Notes under the pieces: generated by a model
What the model saw: only the letters and a program-made list of their open reading frames with translations
Told to the model about the DNA's origin: nothing
Database searches by the model: none
Source of the DNA: Kryptolebias marmoratus
Lineage: Eukaryota > Chordata > Actinopteri > Cyprinodontiformes > Rivulidae
Length of the DNA stretch: 64,000 nt
Direction of reading: 5' to 3'
Assembly (NCBI RefSeq): GCF_001649575.2
Contig: NC_051445.1
Coordinates: forward strand, 7,898,392-7,962,391
Position numbers and translations under genes: made by a program
In this document: positions 1-11,159 of the stretch, piece by piece
Layout: each line of letters opens with the position of its first letter
Numbering within the stretch: position 1 is the stretch's first letter

Positions 1-577
1 AAATAAACATTTGAAATATATGAGTTTGTATGTAATGTATGAATATAATATACAAGTTTCACTTTTTAAATGGAATTACTGAAATCAATCTACTTTTTCA
101 TGATATTCTAATTTTATGACCAGCACCTGTAATGCATTAAAGTTGGATTTTCAGAGTTTTTTTATTTACAAAGCGAAAGAATAGTAATAGTAACACAATG
201 ATATAAGCCAAAAAAAATAAAAAGGGGAAAAAAAAGTAAACCTGTCAGCGCAAAATAGTATGTTTATTGAGAATCTGCTGTTTAAAAGTGAAAGATCAGT
301 GCTAATGGAGCGTAAAATGTTGGCTTCTTTGGTATTACTTACACCACACCACAACATCCCGTGGTAGTTTCAAATTCTTCTGAACATCCAGAGGAAAACC
401 CAGAACTTCACAACAAGAGCGCAACAAGAGCGCAAAACATTTCGGCTGTGGATCCGTTTGGATACAAATGACGCGCCAGCAAAACCTTTAATCATTGGAG
501 CATTTAACCTCCATAACAATACCTCGCTCAGACGTGCAGATCAGCAAAAACTGAGACATGACACCTTAGTTGAAGCT
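1..577. other. Upstream intergenic DNA, no gene seen
   Basis: AT-rich non-coding DNA before gene 1. No open frame with coding character, RNA gene or recognisable repeat is visible. The only ORF-like stretch is a low-complexity hydrophobic frame on the minus strand at 166-357, which is not credible as a gene. Confidence 0.6.
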
Positions 578-578
578 T

Positions 579-624
579 TATAAATGCTTGGCTTGTTTAC
601 TTAAATTTATTTTCGTTTATAAAA
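579..624 (+). promoter_or_regulatory. Possible TATA elements of gene 1
   Basis: Two TATA-like strings, TATAAA at 579-584 and TATAAAA at 618-624, lie 180-230 bases upstream of the start codon at 806. If either sets transcription start, the 5' UTR would be about 150-200 nucleotides with no need for an upstream exon. This rests on motif position only; in AT-rich DNA such strings also occur by chance. Confidence 0.25.
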
Positions 625-805
625 TGAAATTGATGCGCAAAACCCGCAGAAATATCCAAGTAGTTTGAACACGCTTCCTTAACATGAAAATAAAACAGAA
701 AGCCACACCCACAATGTGATCTACTAATACTGAGGAAACTTTCATTTCTGTTTAGACGCAGAGCAGAACTTCAAGACTCTCATATTGAAGCGATTTCTCA
801 CAGCT

Positions 806-857
806 ATGAAAGCCCTTCTGGTTGCTGCGGTGGTGGCCCTGATTCATGTCACCTTTG
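806..857 (+). CDS. Gene 1 exon 1: signal peptide
   Basis: ATG at 806 opens a short hydrophobic leader (MKALLVAAVVALIHVTF) and the exon ends one base into codon 18 at a GTAAAT donor. A phase-1 junction right after the leader is the usual pattern for immunoglobulin-superfamily genes. No other ATG gives a leader in this frame. Confidence 0.85.
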
Positions 858-3800
858 GTAAATATGTTTACATTTTTTATGAACTGTTTCACAACTGCCT
901 CAACGACCCGAATGCTTTTTTATTATTATTTGTAAATGAGATATTGTTTTAATAGCCTGATGATTTTTGTTTTTAATACACAGCCTTAGCTTTGTTGCAG
1001 TTTTTGCTTGTTTATCTGCTTGAGTGTCGAAGTTCAACTGTTTAGTAAAAGGAAGCACTTTGTTTTCAGTTAAGACTGGGTTTTCCCTGGTGGTTACAAC
1101 AGGCAGACAAAAACAGGAAATACAAGTAGAATCATCTAGAAACTCTTAATAAGCACAAAAAGGTTTAAATCTTTTATGTAAACAAAATATAGAATCATGT
1201 TTAGTGATTATATAGTAAAAATATATGTAAAATGTCTTCTTCTGAAAGTGAAAGACTGAAAGTTAATCTCTCAGCACGCAAATATGTTGTTGGTCATGTG
1301 ATCAAGGTGAGTGCAGGTTTCAGCAGGAGCCTGAGACAAACACCAACATAATGTTTAGATAATGATGCCTTCAGAGTTCCCTCTCTAATTTTATATGCCC
1401 ATTCATACTGTGATCAATACTCTGGATTTCTGTCTGTCCACGCGCAGCAACGTTGGTGATTAAAGGCCCAACTGGGACGATTCTGGAGGGAGAGCCGGTC
1501 ACACTGGAATGCCTCTACACGGATTCTGACCTCAATGTCACCCAGGTCCACTTTGAGTACCAACATCCAGTGAGTCCTGGGGCGTTTTCAGTGGGGGCTT
1601 GTGACGCATTTCAAAAACGGAGAACAAACCTCTATGGCGTGAAGAAAAAATTGTAACACATTCAAATAACTTAAAACAAGCTAATATCAGTTGTAGACAG
1701 TGTTATTTTTTTGTTGTAGCCTGATAGTGCACCCATCATGACAAGTTCTGTCACATGAAATGCTGTAACTAATTTGCAGCACCTCTCCCCACATGCGTAG
1801 TTATCTAATAAAAAGGTCTGAGCTGTTTTAAAGCAGTGAGGTGTTTTTGAAGCAGTGTAAAGTTTAATCCACCACTTTGTTCCCTACATTAATATTATGT
1901 GATCCTACCTGTAGATTGCAACCCAGTTTCCATAAAACTTGTTGGTGTTGATATTAGTAGAATACAGACGCACCTACAACAGCATGCAGTACTCAAGTAA
2001 ACCCTAAAAGTATCGGAAACTAGTACAGAGATGATATTTATTTTGTTAAATTTGGTCATGTTCTGAAAAATGTATGCTAATTTTGAATTTGATGAAATCA
2101 ACATGTTTTAGAGAATGACAAAGTCATATTATTTTTCACTCTTTAATTTCTGAACTGAAAATGCTTGAAGTATATTGCTGCTACTGCAAAAATAAATTCC
2201 AACTATATCACGTAATAGCGTGATAAGTTTTGTTTTCCGAACACTATCATTTTCCCTTTATAGCTAAATGCTTTCACATCATAAGATACATACTCGCCCT
2301 GTTTTAAAACAAAACATCATGTGATATCTTATTGTTCCAACATCAAAAAATATCACAATATAACAGGATTAATAAGTATTTTGTTATAACATGAAAAATA
2401 TACTGTAAGAATAGAAAAAAATGCAATGCCACAGTGTGAAAAATATTGCTCAAACACTGAATTTCCATTGTATATTATGATACAGTTTTATTTTCATTTT
2501 GCTGGGGTGGCAGGAGAACCATTTTGTATAGAAATGTAGCAAATTGTTAAAACAGTTCAAGGTCTTCTTTTTGTACTTTGTTTCATTATATACCACGTTG
2601 TCAGTGGTAACAGGTTTGTCTAACGGTAAGGTTTGTTTAGCACATTATACCTCCAAGCCAACATTCATTATGTTGCTAAAATAATGTTGCCTTCCCAGAT
2701 TTGTTATCTATATGCATCAATCATAGTTGCTGACTGTTAAACTGTTTGCTGATAACAGGCAAGACTACTTTGTTTCTTTCAGCCTGAAGGATTTAACATC
2801 TAAGTTTTTCAAAATGACTGTAAAAGTTTGATTAATTAGTCCCCACAAAGCATTTTCACTTTAATGAATGCAGTGACGTTAATGGGTTTCTTGTTTATGC
2901 ACTTTTATTGCATTGCTCTCACGTTTGTGGATATAATGACAACCTGCGTTCGTGCAGTAAGTGCTTTACTCCACAGAAGACTCTGCAGGGTTATTCTAAC
3001 ATCTTCAACATTGATCAAATATGTATTTCTAAAAATAGCTCTTTTATATGTACTCTGTCTAGTATAACAGTCCTAATGTACTGCTACTTCAATTTGCAGT
3101 GGAGTTTATGTGTTTTGAAATGTAAGTCTTTCTTTAATTCTTGCTCTTTTTTTTTGTGTGTGTTTTTCTGAACCAGTACTCACAATCTTGGCATAGAGTT
3201 TGGGGGTCAAGAATGAGGCGTTGGTATTGCTACTCAGAAAGATGGTCAGAAGACATAGAGGAGGAGAACAGCGGCCGTCTGGATATTTCCTACCCGAAGA
3301 TGTACTCTGGAGTGGCTTTCCGCTGTGTGTCGAACAATGACAATGTGACGGCTCCAGACAACGCCTCCCAGCCGCTGACCTTCAAAGTCCAGTGTAAGTT
3401 TTAAGTTTCGACATGAAAGGGTGCTGCGTCGAAGCTCCCCGAACATAAATAAGCCTCTGTATTTCTTTTTGACCAATAATTAAACCTTAGATGTTAATGC
3501 TGTAAATGTTTCATGTAAGTTAGTTAAAGAGTAACTTAGAGAAATATGTGACACAATTGTGCATCTGAATTTTGCTTTCAGAAGGAAAGGTGACAAACTG
3601 AAAGCTCTGTTTTTTCATGTGTTCTCATATGTGTGCAAATAGCCTTGGCTAGAAGACTAAACAGAAAGAGTCTGAAACCTATTTTCTCATATTTACAACC
3701 AGCGGGAGGTTTAAACCATCATCCAGACTCTGTAGACACAGCTTTCTTCACAGTGAGGGATAGAAAAATACATAAATAATTAATAAAACTAAACATAGCT

Positions 3801-6800
3801 TTTGAAGGCTGCTGGGGAGAGTACACAAAAATGACAACAAATAATAAAGATTAAATGCAAATATTGTTACCTAAGAAAAGATGACTCATTTTTATTCTGC
3901 CCTCCACGCAAACAAAGACACTCTCCGTTGGTAAGGCTTGTGAAACTACGATCCACTGTGATAGCTGCATGAATTGTTATCTGTCGTATAGCTGGTCAGA
4001 TTTTTAGTGTCCTCTGTCTTTTTGGTGGCCGTCATATCGACCCTGGCGCTGTTTGATAGGCTCCGCAGCCTCATGGGAGGAATCAATAAGAGGAAAAGAT
4101 TAGAATGAGCTGTAGGACGGAAGGAGACAGAGGGCTGCATGGATGGGGGCCATCTATTGAGATGGTAGAGAAAATGAGCCATTATTCACAACATTGCCTC
4201 TCTAAAGACTTCGATAAGATGAAGCCTATCATCATTACTATTGATTGCTTGTTACAGTCTGAACCAATCGGAGGCATTCATTGTTAAGCCTCTGCTTCAA
4301 GTATTCTTCAAAGATCTGATTGTTTACCAGATGCTACAGCTGCAAACATATGTTTAGTCACGCCCCCAAATGCTCCAAGAGGTTATCTCAGCGTGCATTA
4401 AATTACCTGCCTCATTAATGCCTGATCATGCTTTCTCGTCTGCACGCTGGTTCAGATATGAGGGAGCCAACGCTGTTTTCGGAAGGCTACAGCAGATACC
4501 TGGGTGTCCCAGGGGAGCTGAAGGTGCGACTCGGAGATGACGTAGTGGTGAAGTGCCATGCTAGCTCATCAGAGGAGCCGGAATACTACTGGCAGAAAGA
4601 GGTGAGAACGCCTCGGGTCTGTGCACAGCAGTTGTGTCCTAATTAGGCTTCTGGAAACTCCTCATTCTCTTTGTTAATCCCATCCCTCCATGCGACCTCT
4701 TTATTTTTTTACCATCCCAATCCAGCCTCACCAGGTCTCCGCTGGCCTCTCGTCTTTGTTCAAGCATTCTCTTAATTGTCTCCCATCTTCCAACACATCT
4801 CTGTTTCTTTTTCACGACTTTTTCAAGCCTCTTTATTTCCTCTTCCTGTCATCTCTCTATCCCCTCCACGAAGGGAGCGCTCTGTATTTAAGTGACTGGT
4901 TGGCTTAGCCTCACCTCTCGCTGGGAATTGCAGCTTGCCCACTTACAGAGGATTAATAGTTTAATGAGGTCTAGACAAGAACCAGTCAACCTGAAAACAA
5001 TTATGTGGATAGATTTCTAATTATTTTTTTTAGTGTTTGGTTAACTGGCATTGAATAATTCAACTCGGCCTTCCTCACTGAACTAAGAAAGCGTTTCTGA
5101 AGGGAAATTAAGATGTCTTGGTGTAAAATGCCAGAGTGTCAGCTGGCATGTAGAACAAGAAGAACTTGATTAGTCAGGTGATGAGATGAGGTGCACTTTC
5201 AAGGTACTGCCTAAATCATCACTGCTGAAAGCACGTAGCAGGGAGAGCACTTTAAGGAAGGCAGATGTCATTGCTTAGTTATCGCTCATCGCTGAAGGCA
5301 GAGTGATAATGGTTACGCCCGTGTCTGTGTGCATGTGTGTGTTCATTTGTCTGCACTGATAGTAAAATATGTCATGTACCAGGGGGCCGATTTTAAGGAA
5401 GCTTTTAAAAACTATTCACTGGATAAACATCTATATCTAACTAAATTTTCGAGTCAGTCCCAATCAAGATGGCTGCCACAGATAAGCAAACTTAGCAAAC
5501 ATTAAAATGGCCATGACTCAGACAAGATATTGAGCTCAAAATTGGTGGGTTAGTAGCTGAGACTCATCAGTAAAGCATACTGTAAGCACTAACTGATCGA
5601 ATAAGATCTATTTTGAACTGTTGAAATCAACTCAAATCAACTGTTAGCAAAATATCTCGGGCACCACTGGATGGATTTTAATAAAACTTTCAGAAAACAA
5701 TCATACAGTGTACATCTACAACTGATTACCATTTGGAATCAGCCTAATTCAAGATGGCTGCCACAGCTAATTGACATCAGCCAACACAGAAATGACTATA
5801 ACTCAGTTAATTGTACAGATACTGAGCTAAATGTTGTGTAGGTAGTAGCTGACAGTCATTCCCATCAAATACTCTGAGCTCTAACAAATCTCACAAGATC
5901 TCACCATTTCACAAGAGATCCCACATAACGGTCATTTTCTAGGTTTGACCAAAATGGCTGTAACCCTCCCCCCTCCTCAGCTTAAGATGGTTTCAGTCTA
6001 AAACTGAAATCCTCGGGTGACATGCATTTCTTCAAGGAATGTTTGGACTGTATTTCCTCGTTTTTGTTTTCCCCTTTTGTTCTTGTCTTGATGAGTTGGC
6101 TCAGGATTATTTTGCTTGTTAAAGGGTCACCACTAATCCTGGGTTTTAAATGGGCCTACAAGTTCAAATCCAATTCAGCGGCCTTGTCACGACACTAACA
6201 CCATTTGTCCTCCACATGATTGCATGAAGAGCTTTTGTCATTAACTCTCATCTGGTTAGTGCGGTCGTTTAAAACAAAAAACTAATAATGATCCATTTTA
6301 ATAACACTTTATTGAAAATACAATAGATCAATAATAGGAAGTGATATAATGTCAATATTTCTGGTTGACAAGTGGATTTTTCTGTGTGTGTGTTAGACAG
6401 GAGTTGATGTGAGGCAGAAAGTGGCCCATTTTGACAGACAGGCGCCGTGAGCGCTTTGGCCCAGACAAATGACAGCAGGACAGAGGCAGAAACTGCATAC
6501 TGCCTTTCGAGCCAGTGGATTTGCATACAAAATGCTGCTTTGGCCAGACCTGGCCTTTATGGGAAATCCTCTTAATTCAGATCCATTCAAACTGAAATGG
6601 ACTTTCTTGGCAGGAACTACAACTCCCAAGAGCCAAATCATTTGCATGGTGTAATGTTTTTTTATTTTTCTTTGCTGTTGTCTTTTTTCTTTTTTTTAAA
6701 CGTCCTCCTCCACATTCATTTGTTTTCCAATCGTTGTGTTTGGCCTATTATTTGTTTCCTCCCATGTTGGGCTCTATCTCATAATAGTATTGCTATTTCT

Positions 6801-9800
6801 GTGTCAACAATTCATCTTGCTCTCCTGCCATCTCATTACGGGTTGTGTTAACAGTGTGTTGCTGCAGCATCATTCTTTGCGGATGATGCTGTTATCTGGG
6901 TTATTGACTTGTGTCGATGCATGCTCATTCATTGGGATTAGTGCTCAGGTAAATAGACTTCATTTAAGACTTGTGGGACTGCTCTCACAAGGGCCCACAC
7001 ACCAGCAGATATGTTTTTGTTTCTTTGTCCACCCACCAGTTTTCAATTTTCTTGCTATCTTGTTCTTATTTACTATTCCCCATTGTCTCTCTCACCACAG
7101 AACACCAAATATATATATACTTTCTGCTCCCTTACTGCTTGTTTATCTCATCTTTTGCCACACAGTTTGGGCCTGATCTCCCTGTGTTTCCTTCCCTTTG
7201 TCAACCACTCTCACATGCTCTCCATCACTTTTAATTTATATTCCTGCAGGGCTGTTAACAACCTGACCAAAAATACCACCTTTTCCCCACTCTTGTCCAT
7301 TCCTCACAGGGTGACGACTGGATCTTGCCTTCCTCTACTCTGACACTGAAGAAGGTGAGTGCGCAGGATGAAGGACAGTACACTTGTATGGTTAAGCATC
7401 CTTCGGTGGAGTCCCTCAACAAGAAGCGCACCGTCACCATCACCGTTCTGCCCGGTAAGACAAGCCTTCACCTTGTTAAGGCTCATTGTCCTTTGCAGTA
7501 AGCGTGCAGATGCTGTACACCACTTCCTCTTTCTGAAAAATACTTGGAGCTTTCTTTATAACTGTGGGGGAATTCAGTCAAATGACAAAAAAAAACCTCT
7601 AATCTATTTGTTCTTCTATCAGCCACTCAAATGTCACAGTAAAGGTCAGGTATGCCAAATGCGTTTACATCATGAGGTAAAAGTTATCAGTTTCAGGTGT
7701 GCAACCTTTAATACCTAAAATGTATGTGACGTAGAAGAAAAGTTAAGAACTGATATGAAAGTATAATAAAAGGAAGTGATGCTTCAACAAAGAGAAGGAA
7801 ATACATTTATTCAAGCACATCTGATAGAAAAGGTGAGAAATGAAATCGCATTTAAAATGTCAAACTTGTAAGGCAATCGTACCAAAGAACAGAATACACA
7901 TTAAATATCACAATAAATGGCAGAACTGTAGTGACTTGAAAGGATAAGATAAAAATTAATTGGATTAATGGCTATACTTGACCTTTGATGTTTTCTTTTT
8001 GACAGAGTTATCAAGTCAAACATTAGTGTACTTCAGACATTTTTTATTTTATTTTTATTTCTCCCTAATACTTACAGATCTAAAAGCACCCCTGAGATTA
8101 CCAGAACATACATTACATTATAGCATATCACAATAGTACACGGTAAAATGGAAAAGCGAGCGTGTGTGCTGCTTTGTAGAGGGATGTCTACAAAGTGACA
8201 ATTTGTCTTCATCTAAAACTGTGCTTGTTTTAAAGGAATAGTTCAGATAATTTGAAGTGGGGTTCTGTGAAAAGATTATGAGCAGTTGATATCTTAGCTG
8301 TTGTAGATAGTTCTTTACACAAGCTTAGTTTGGAAAAACAGAATTTAATTTTAAACAGATTGACAAGATAATGGCTAATCTAAGCAAGGCCAAGATTAGA
8401 TTGGATTGCTGCCACCTTAAAACACATAAAATATGTTTCATAGCAGTTTATGTGAGTGTTGTTCTATAAATCTTTACACTGGTTTTGTGCTACACTATTA
8501 TTCTAGCTGAGATATTCTGATATTCCTGCTAAAAGTGCCCCAGACTGAACGAGTGCTATAGCTAGCCGCTGCCGCTGTTAATTGAACTTGTTTTCTACAG
8601 TGTTCTATGTAAAGAACTACGTAATGTGAAATTGGAGGCAACATAGTTTTTTAAACAGTATTTGCATAAACCACAACGAAATACTGTTTTAGCCTCACCT
8701 GGACGAGCCATTAGCTTGTCAATCCAGTTAAAATTAAACATCTTCTCCAAACTAAGACTGTGTAAAAAGCTATCCACAACAGGCGAGATATCAAGTGTTC
8801 ATAAAATGTTCACGGAACCCCACCTCAAAAGATATGAGCTATTGCTTTTCAGATAGACAAACATTTTCATTTCAACAATACCTATTCCAATTACAAGACT
8901 TCATCTGTTTACATCATCTTTATTACTGGCTTGTGGGATATCTGCTGATTTACAGCTGATTACAAACACACTCTTCCAGTTCAATTCATATGCTCTGTGA
9001 CTTCCACAATAGAAATTATGTAACCCCCCGGGATATAGTTGTGCATTATGGTTTGGTTTTCCCATTACTACAGCAGGGACTTATTGGTCAGTATGCTCTT
9101 CAGTGTCTTCAGCATCTTCTCTGGTATGAAGTCACGATTAATGTTATGTCTAGATATTGGAATAATATTTGCTCTTCCTTGATGTTATAATAAGAAAACA
9201 CCCCATACCTCTGCTGTCCTTTTGAAGTTGCACTACATTCGCTGCACAAACCTTAAGCAAACATTTCTTGTGTAAACCTTTATGGCTCCAGAGGCCCAGA
9301 AATCCTCTTAACATGTGTAGGAAGGGACAAAGCATTTCTTTTTGTTGCTTTAAATACTTTGAGTTTAATGTTTTAGCTTTTGCTTTGACCACAGCTCCAA
9401 AAACCAGTTTCACAAAATCCCTCTTTTGTCAACATTATGTATAAATTAGAAATCCATGCACATAAAAAGGATAATCAACCCTTTTTGGTTTTAAATTCTG
9501 ACATACAGACTTATTGCTGCACTGAAAACTATGACTCATCTGAACACTAAAAACTTTTTCTTATACAAACAAACATAGGGGTGCCCAGAGACACTTTGCC
9601 TAGAGGCATTTTGCTGTGCTGATTCTGGATTCTGTGTAAGACGTGTTTTCCTTCATGTCTGTCCCACAGAGGATGCTGCCTGGTATGAGACTACAAATGG
9701 GCGTCTTTGGTTGACGACCTCGGCCGCAGCAGTCTCTCTCCTTGTGTTCATTCTCTCTCTGACCGTGTTCCTGTGCCGCAGAGCCAAGCGGGTCAGGACC

Positions 9801-11009
9801 AGCAAGGGGCCCATGTAAGAACTGTTTGAGTGATTGTGTCTGGTCATTTTTCTTACCTGTGCTTGTGACTTTAAGAACAGGAGATCTATTTAACGCCCTC
9901 ATTATTCTGGTCAGATTAGCTTGTTTGAGGAAGAGCTAGATTCTAATCATATAAGAGCCCAAAATGAAGGTGATTCGTCCAGTTGCTGTCTTCTTACTAA
10001 AAGTCTTCCCTGCTTCCTTTTTATAAGCACTCATACTGGCTCGCCACTTTAAAATCACTTTTGTTAATAGCATCTTAAATCAGCTTTGAAAACCTGATGG
10101 ATCCCATGTCTTTGAAAGCAGGTGAATGTGTGCATGTTTATTTATCCACATTCACCTTCCTGTTTTCCCTAACTCACTTCCTCGATCTCCTCCAGCAATT
10201 TTGACTTTATAGTACAGATTTGGCCATTACTACAATATTTCATTCTGCCTTATGTGATATAACCAAGGTTATTTCACTCAGAGAGTGCAAACTTTTTGTT
10301 TAAAATCCATTCATGTGGAGAAGCAGGTGGTTGGGTTTGAAAAAGCATTTTTCAAGCTTAATATTAAAACCTATCTCTGCAGATCAGACTCACTTGACCA
10401 CATCCTTGATCCTTTTCAATACTCTTGTTCCCATTTCTTGTATATGAAAAGCACAGGCTTTTACTAGCAAGTGAAATTATTTGTATCGTATGTGTTAAAA
10501 AAAGACAATAGCACTGGTAAGAAAGTTAATGGAACTCTTTATTATGCCATTAGTTAACAGCATAATCATGCACACCGTGACTCCATGCAGCTACATACGT
10601 ACACCCATTAAGCTCTTTTCCATATGAACTGATTACAGATTTTCTCAAGGTCTTAGTAAAGAATATAAAATGCTGTGGATTTGTGGTGTGTGAAAAAATA
10701 GGTTGATTTCCCAGATTAATTGCTGCTTCCATGTGTATGTGTGCAAAGAAATGCAGAAAGCAAAAGAAAAGATAATTGACTTTCATATCTCCAGCCAGGT
10801 GTGCCTCCAGTGCTCAGTTCTAGACTATAATTTCCTCACTTATATTTTTTGAGTGCCTACTGCAAGATCGATAAACTGATAATCATGTTCCTGTGTCTCT
10901 TTCCTTTCTTCCTCTCTCTAGTGATGACCGCTCTCAGAAAAAGCCCATCTACAAAACAAGTGTGGAGTCCCTTCCCTCCACCTGCGCTGACAACCAGCCC
11001 CTGGTGTGA
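806..11009 (+). CDS. Two-Ig-domain type I membrane protein (7 exons, complete)
   Basis: Exons: 806-857, 1448-1569, 3177-3393, 4456-4601, 7310-7454, 9670-9814, 10922-11009. They total 915 nt, or 304 codons plus TGA, and all joins keep frame across GT/AG introns. Residues 1-17 form a signal peptide. Ig domain 1 (about 18-130) has core cysteines C39 and C108, an extra C76 in an aromatic-rich stretch, and sequons at N47, N114 and N120. Ig domain 2 (about 131-227) has C164, W176 and the DEGQYTC motif ending at C205. A helix of about residues 241-263 is followed by a basic stop-transfer (RRAKR) and a tail of about 40 residues with Y286. The protein should sit at the cell surface and act as an adhesion or recognition receptor. 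Its architecture resembles small Ig-superfamily receptors, but I do not recognise the family and give no symbol. The ligand is unknown. The exon structure is directly supported; the function is inferred. Confidence 0.9.
858..1447 (+). other. Gene 1 intron 1
   Basis: Phase-1 intron with a GTAAAT donor and CAG acceptor. AT-rich, with no repeat recognised. Its one notable content is the triple-GAAA interferon-response-like motif near 1244. Confidence 0.8.
1244..1263 (+). promoter_or_regulatory. IRF/ISRE-like triple GAAA motif in intron 1
   Basis: The sequence GAAAGTGAAAGACTGAAAGT contains GAAANNGAAA, the core bound by interferon regulatory factors, plus a third GAAA. It lies 440 bases into gene 1, a usual place for intronic enhancers. 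A related but imperfect TTTC-A-TTTC arrangement (spacing one base short) lies at 741-749 just before the start codon. Interferon control is an inference from motif alone. Confidence 0.3.
1448..1569 (+). CDS. Gene 1 exon 2: first half of Ig domain 1
   Basis: Residues 18-58 contain the B-strand motif GEPVTLEC with core cysteine C39 and a glycosylation sequon at N47. The exon starts after a CAG acceptor in phase 1 and stops in phase 0 at a GTGAGT donor, so the Ig fold is interrupted by an intron. Confidence 0.88.
1570..3176 (+). other. Gene 1 intron 2
   Basis: Phase-0 intron inside Ig domain 1. AT-rich, with no exon, RNA gene or recognisable repeat; short ORFs here lack coding character. It ends in a long T-rich tract before the CCAG acceptor. 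Confidence 0.75.
3177..3393 (+). CDS. Gene 1 exon 3: second half of Ig domain 1
   Basis: Residues 59-130 plus one base. The exon follows a pyrimidine-rich tract and a CCAG acceptor. It carries W63, W67, the W74-Y-C-Y motif, an acidic run (residues 83-88), and the F-strand YSGVAFRC with core cysteine C108. Sequons lie at N114 and N120. The donor is GTAAGT in phase 1. Confidence 0.9.
3394..4455 (+). other. Gene 1 intron 3
   Basis: Phase-1 intron between the two Ig domains. Mixed unique sequence with no recognised repeat or nested gene. Confidence 0.75.
4456..4601 (+). CDS. Gene 1 exon 4: first half of Ig domain 2
   Basis: Residues 131-179 hold the inter-domain linker and the B-strand GDDVVVKC (C164), followed by the C-strand tryptophan W176 in YYWQKE. 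The exon begins in phase 1 and ends in phase 0 at GTGAGA, the same layout as exon 2. Confidence 0.88.
4602..7309 (+). other. Gene 1 intron 4 with repeat array A
   Basis: Phase-0 intron inside Ig domain 2 and the longest of gene 1. It contains the plus-oriented repeat array at about 5390-6050. The rest is pyrimidine-rich unique sequence; the hydrophobic ORFs near 6736-7343 reflect that composition rather than a gene. Confidence 0.75.
5390..6050 (+). repeat. Dispersed repeat array A (plus orientation)
   Basis: Two diverged units carry the hallmark CAAGATGGCTGCCACA at 5465 and 5750, 285 bases apart. Each is followed by the phrases 'atggc.at.actca', 'gat.ttgagctaaa' and 'gtagtagctga.a.tcat', and a remnant reads CAAAATGGCTGTAAC at about 5949. 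The array closes with TTCAAGGAATGTTTGGA near 6030, a string that also closes array C. No coding capacity is visible. The family is not one I can name. Confidence 0.75.
7310..7454 (+). CDS. Gene 1 exon 5: second half of Ig domain 2
   Basis: Residues 180-227 hold the E-strand STLTLKKV and the diagnostic DEGQYTC motif with core cysteine C205, then the G-strand TVTITVLP. The acceptor is CACAG at 7305-7309 and the donor GTAAGA, phase 1. This exon is the clearest single piece of evidence for an Ig fold. Confidence 0.92.
7455..9669 (+). other. Gene 1 intron 5 with a foldback element
   Basis: Phase-1 intron before the transmembrane exon. A foldback repeat fills 8231-8850. Elsewhere it is AT-rich unique sequence with no exon-like ORF. 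Confidence 0.75.
8231..8850. mobile_element. Foldback MITE-like element, copy 1
   Basis: About 620 bases with long imperfect terminal inverted repeats. The left arm (about 8231-8400) reads TAAAGGAATAGTTCAGATAA and GAAGTGGGGTTCTGTGAA. The reverse complement of the right arm (about 8690-8850) reads AAAAGCAATAGCTCATATCT and GAGGTGGGGTTCCGTGAA, and similarity continues inward for about 150 bases. No transposase is encoded, so this is a non-autonomous DNA element or foldback repeat. A diverged second copy lies at 32900-33549. I recall a similar abundant teleost repeat but cannot assign a superfamily. Confidence 0.75.
9670..9814 (+). CDS. Gene 1 exon 6: stalk, transmembrane helix, stop-transfer
   Basis: Residues 228-275 plus two bases. 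A short stalk leads into about 23 uninterrupted hydrophobic residues (241-263), then the basic segment RRAKRVRTSK, which fixes the N-terminus outside. It is flanked by a CCCACAG acceptor and a GTAAGA donor in phase 2. Confidence 0.9.
9815..10921 (+). other. Gene 1 intron 6
   Basis: Phase-2 intron between the transmembrane and tail exons. Unique AT-rich sequence ending in a strong CT-rich tract and TAG acceptor. Nothing else recognised. Confidence 0.75.
10922..11009 (+). CDS. Gene 1 exon 7: cytoplasmic tail and stop
   Basis: Residues 276-304 and TGA at 11007-11009. The acceptor is preceded by a long CT-rich tract. The tail contains Y286 in a KKPIYKTS context, several serines and threonines, and ends in PLV. 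It has no ITIM, ITAM or class I PDZ-binding consensus that I can recognise. Confidence 0.85.
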
Positions 11010-11153
11010 CAGCATAGGCGGGCGGAAAGATGAGAATAAGGGGAGGAAGAGGTTGGAGCAAGAGAGAAAAAAAATGAAGTGGGTTACCAAAGAATGAGAG
11101 AGATACATGTGTCAACAATGGGGGATTATTTGGAGAACAAAATCAAAATCAGT

Positions 11154-11159
11154 AATAAA
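11154..11159 (+). terminator. Polyadenylation signal of gene 1
   Basis: A canonical AATAAA lies 145 bases after the stop codon. A variant ATTAAA at 11563-11568 could serve a longer 3' UTR of about 560 nucleotides. Neither is confirmed by transcript data. Confidence 0.5.

Noticed and set aside
741..749. ISRE in the promoter of gene 1
   Set aside because: TTTCATTTC has one base between the TTTC half-sites instead of two, so it does not meet the ISRE consensus. Only the intron 1 motif does.
5390..6050. CRISPR-like or satellite array
   Set aside because: Units are long (about 175-320 bases across copies), diverged and irregularly spaced in a vertebrate genome. This does not fit a CRISPR array or a homogeneous satellite.
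6736..7343. Overlapping hydrophobic ORFs in gene 1 intron 4
   Set aside because: They sit in pyrimidine-rich intron DNA leading to the exon 5 acceptor, and the confirmed exon frame differs.
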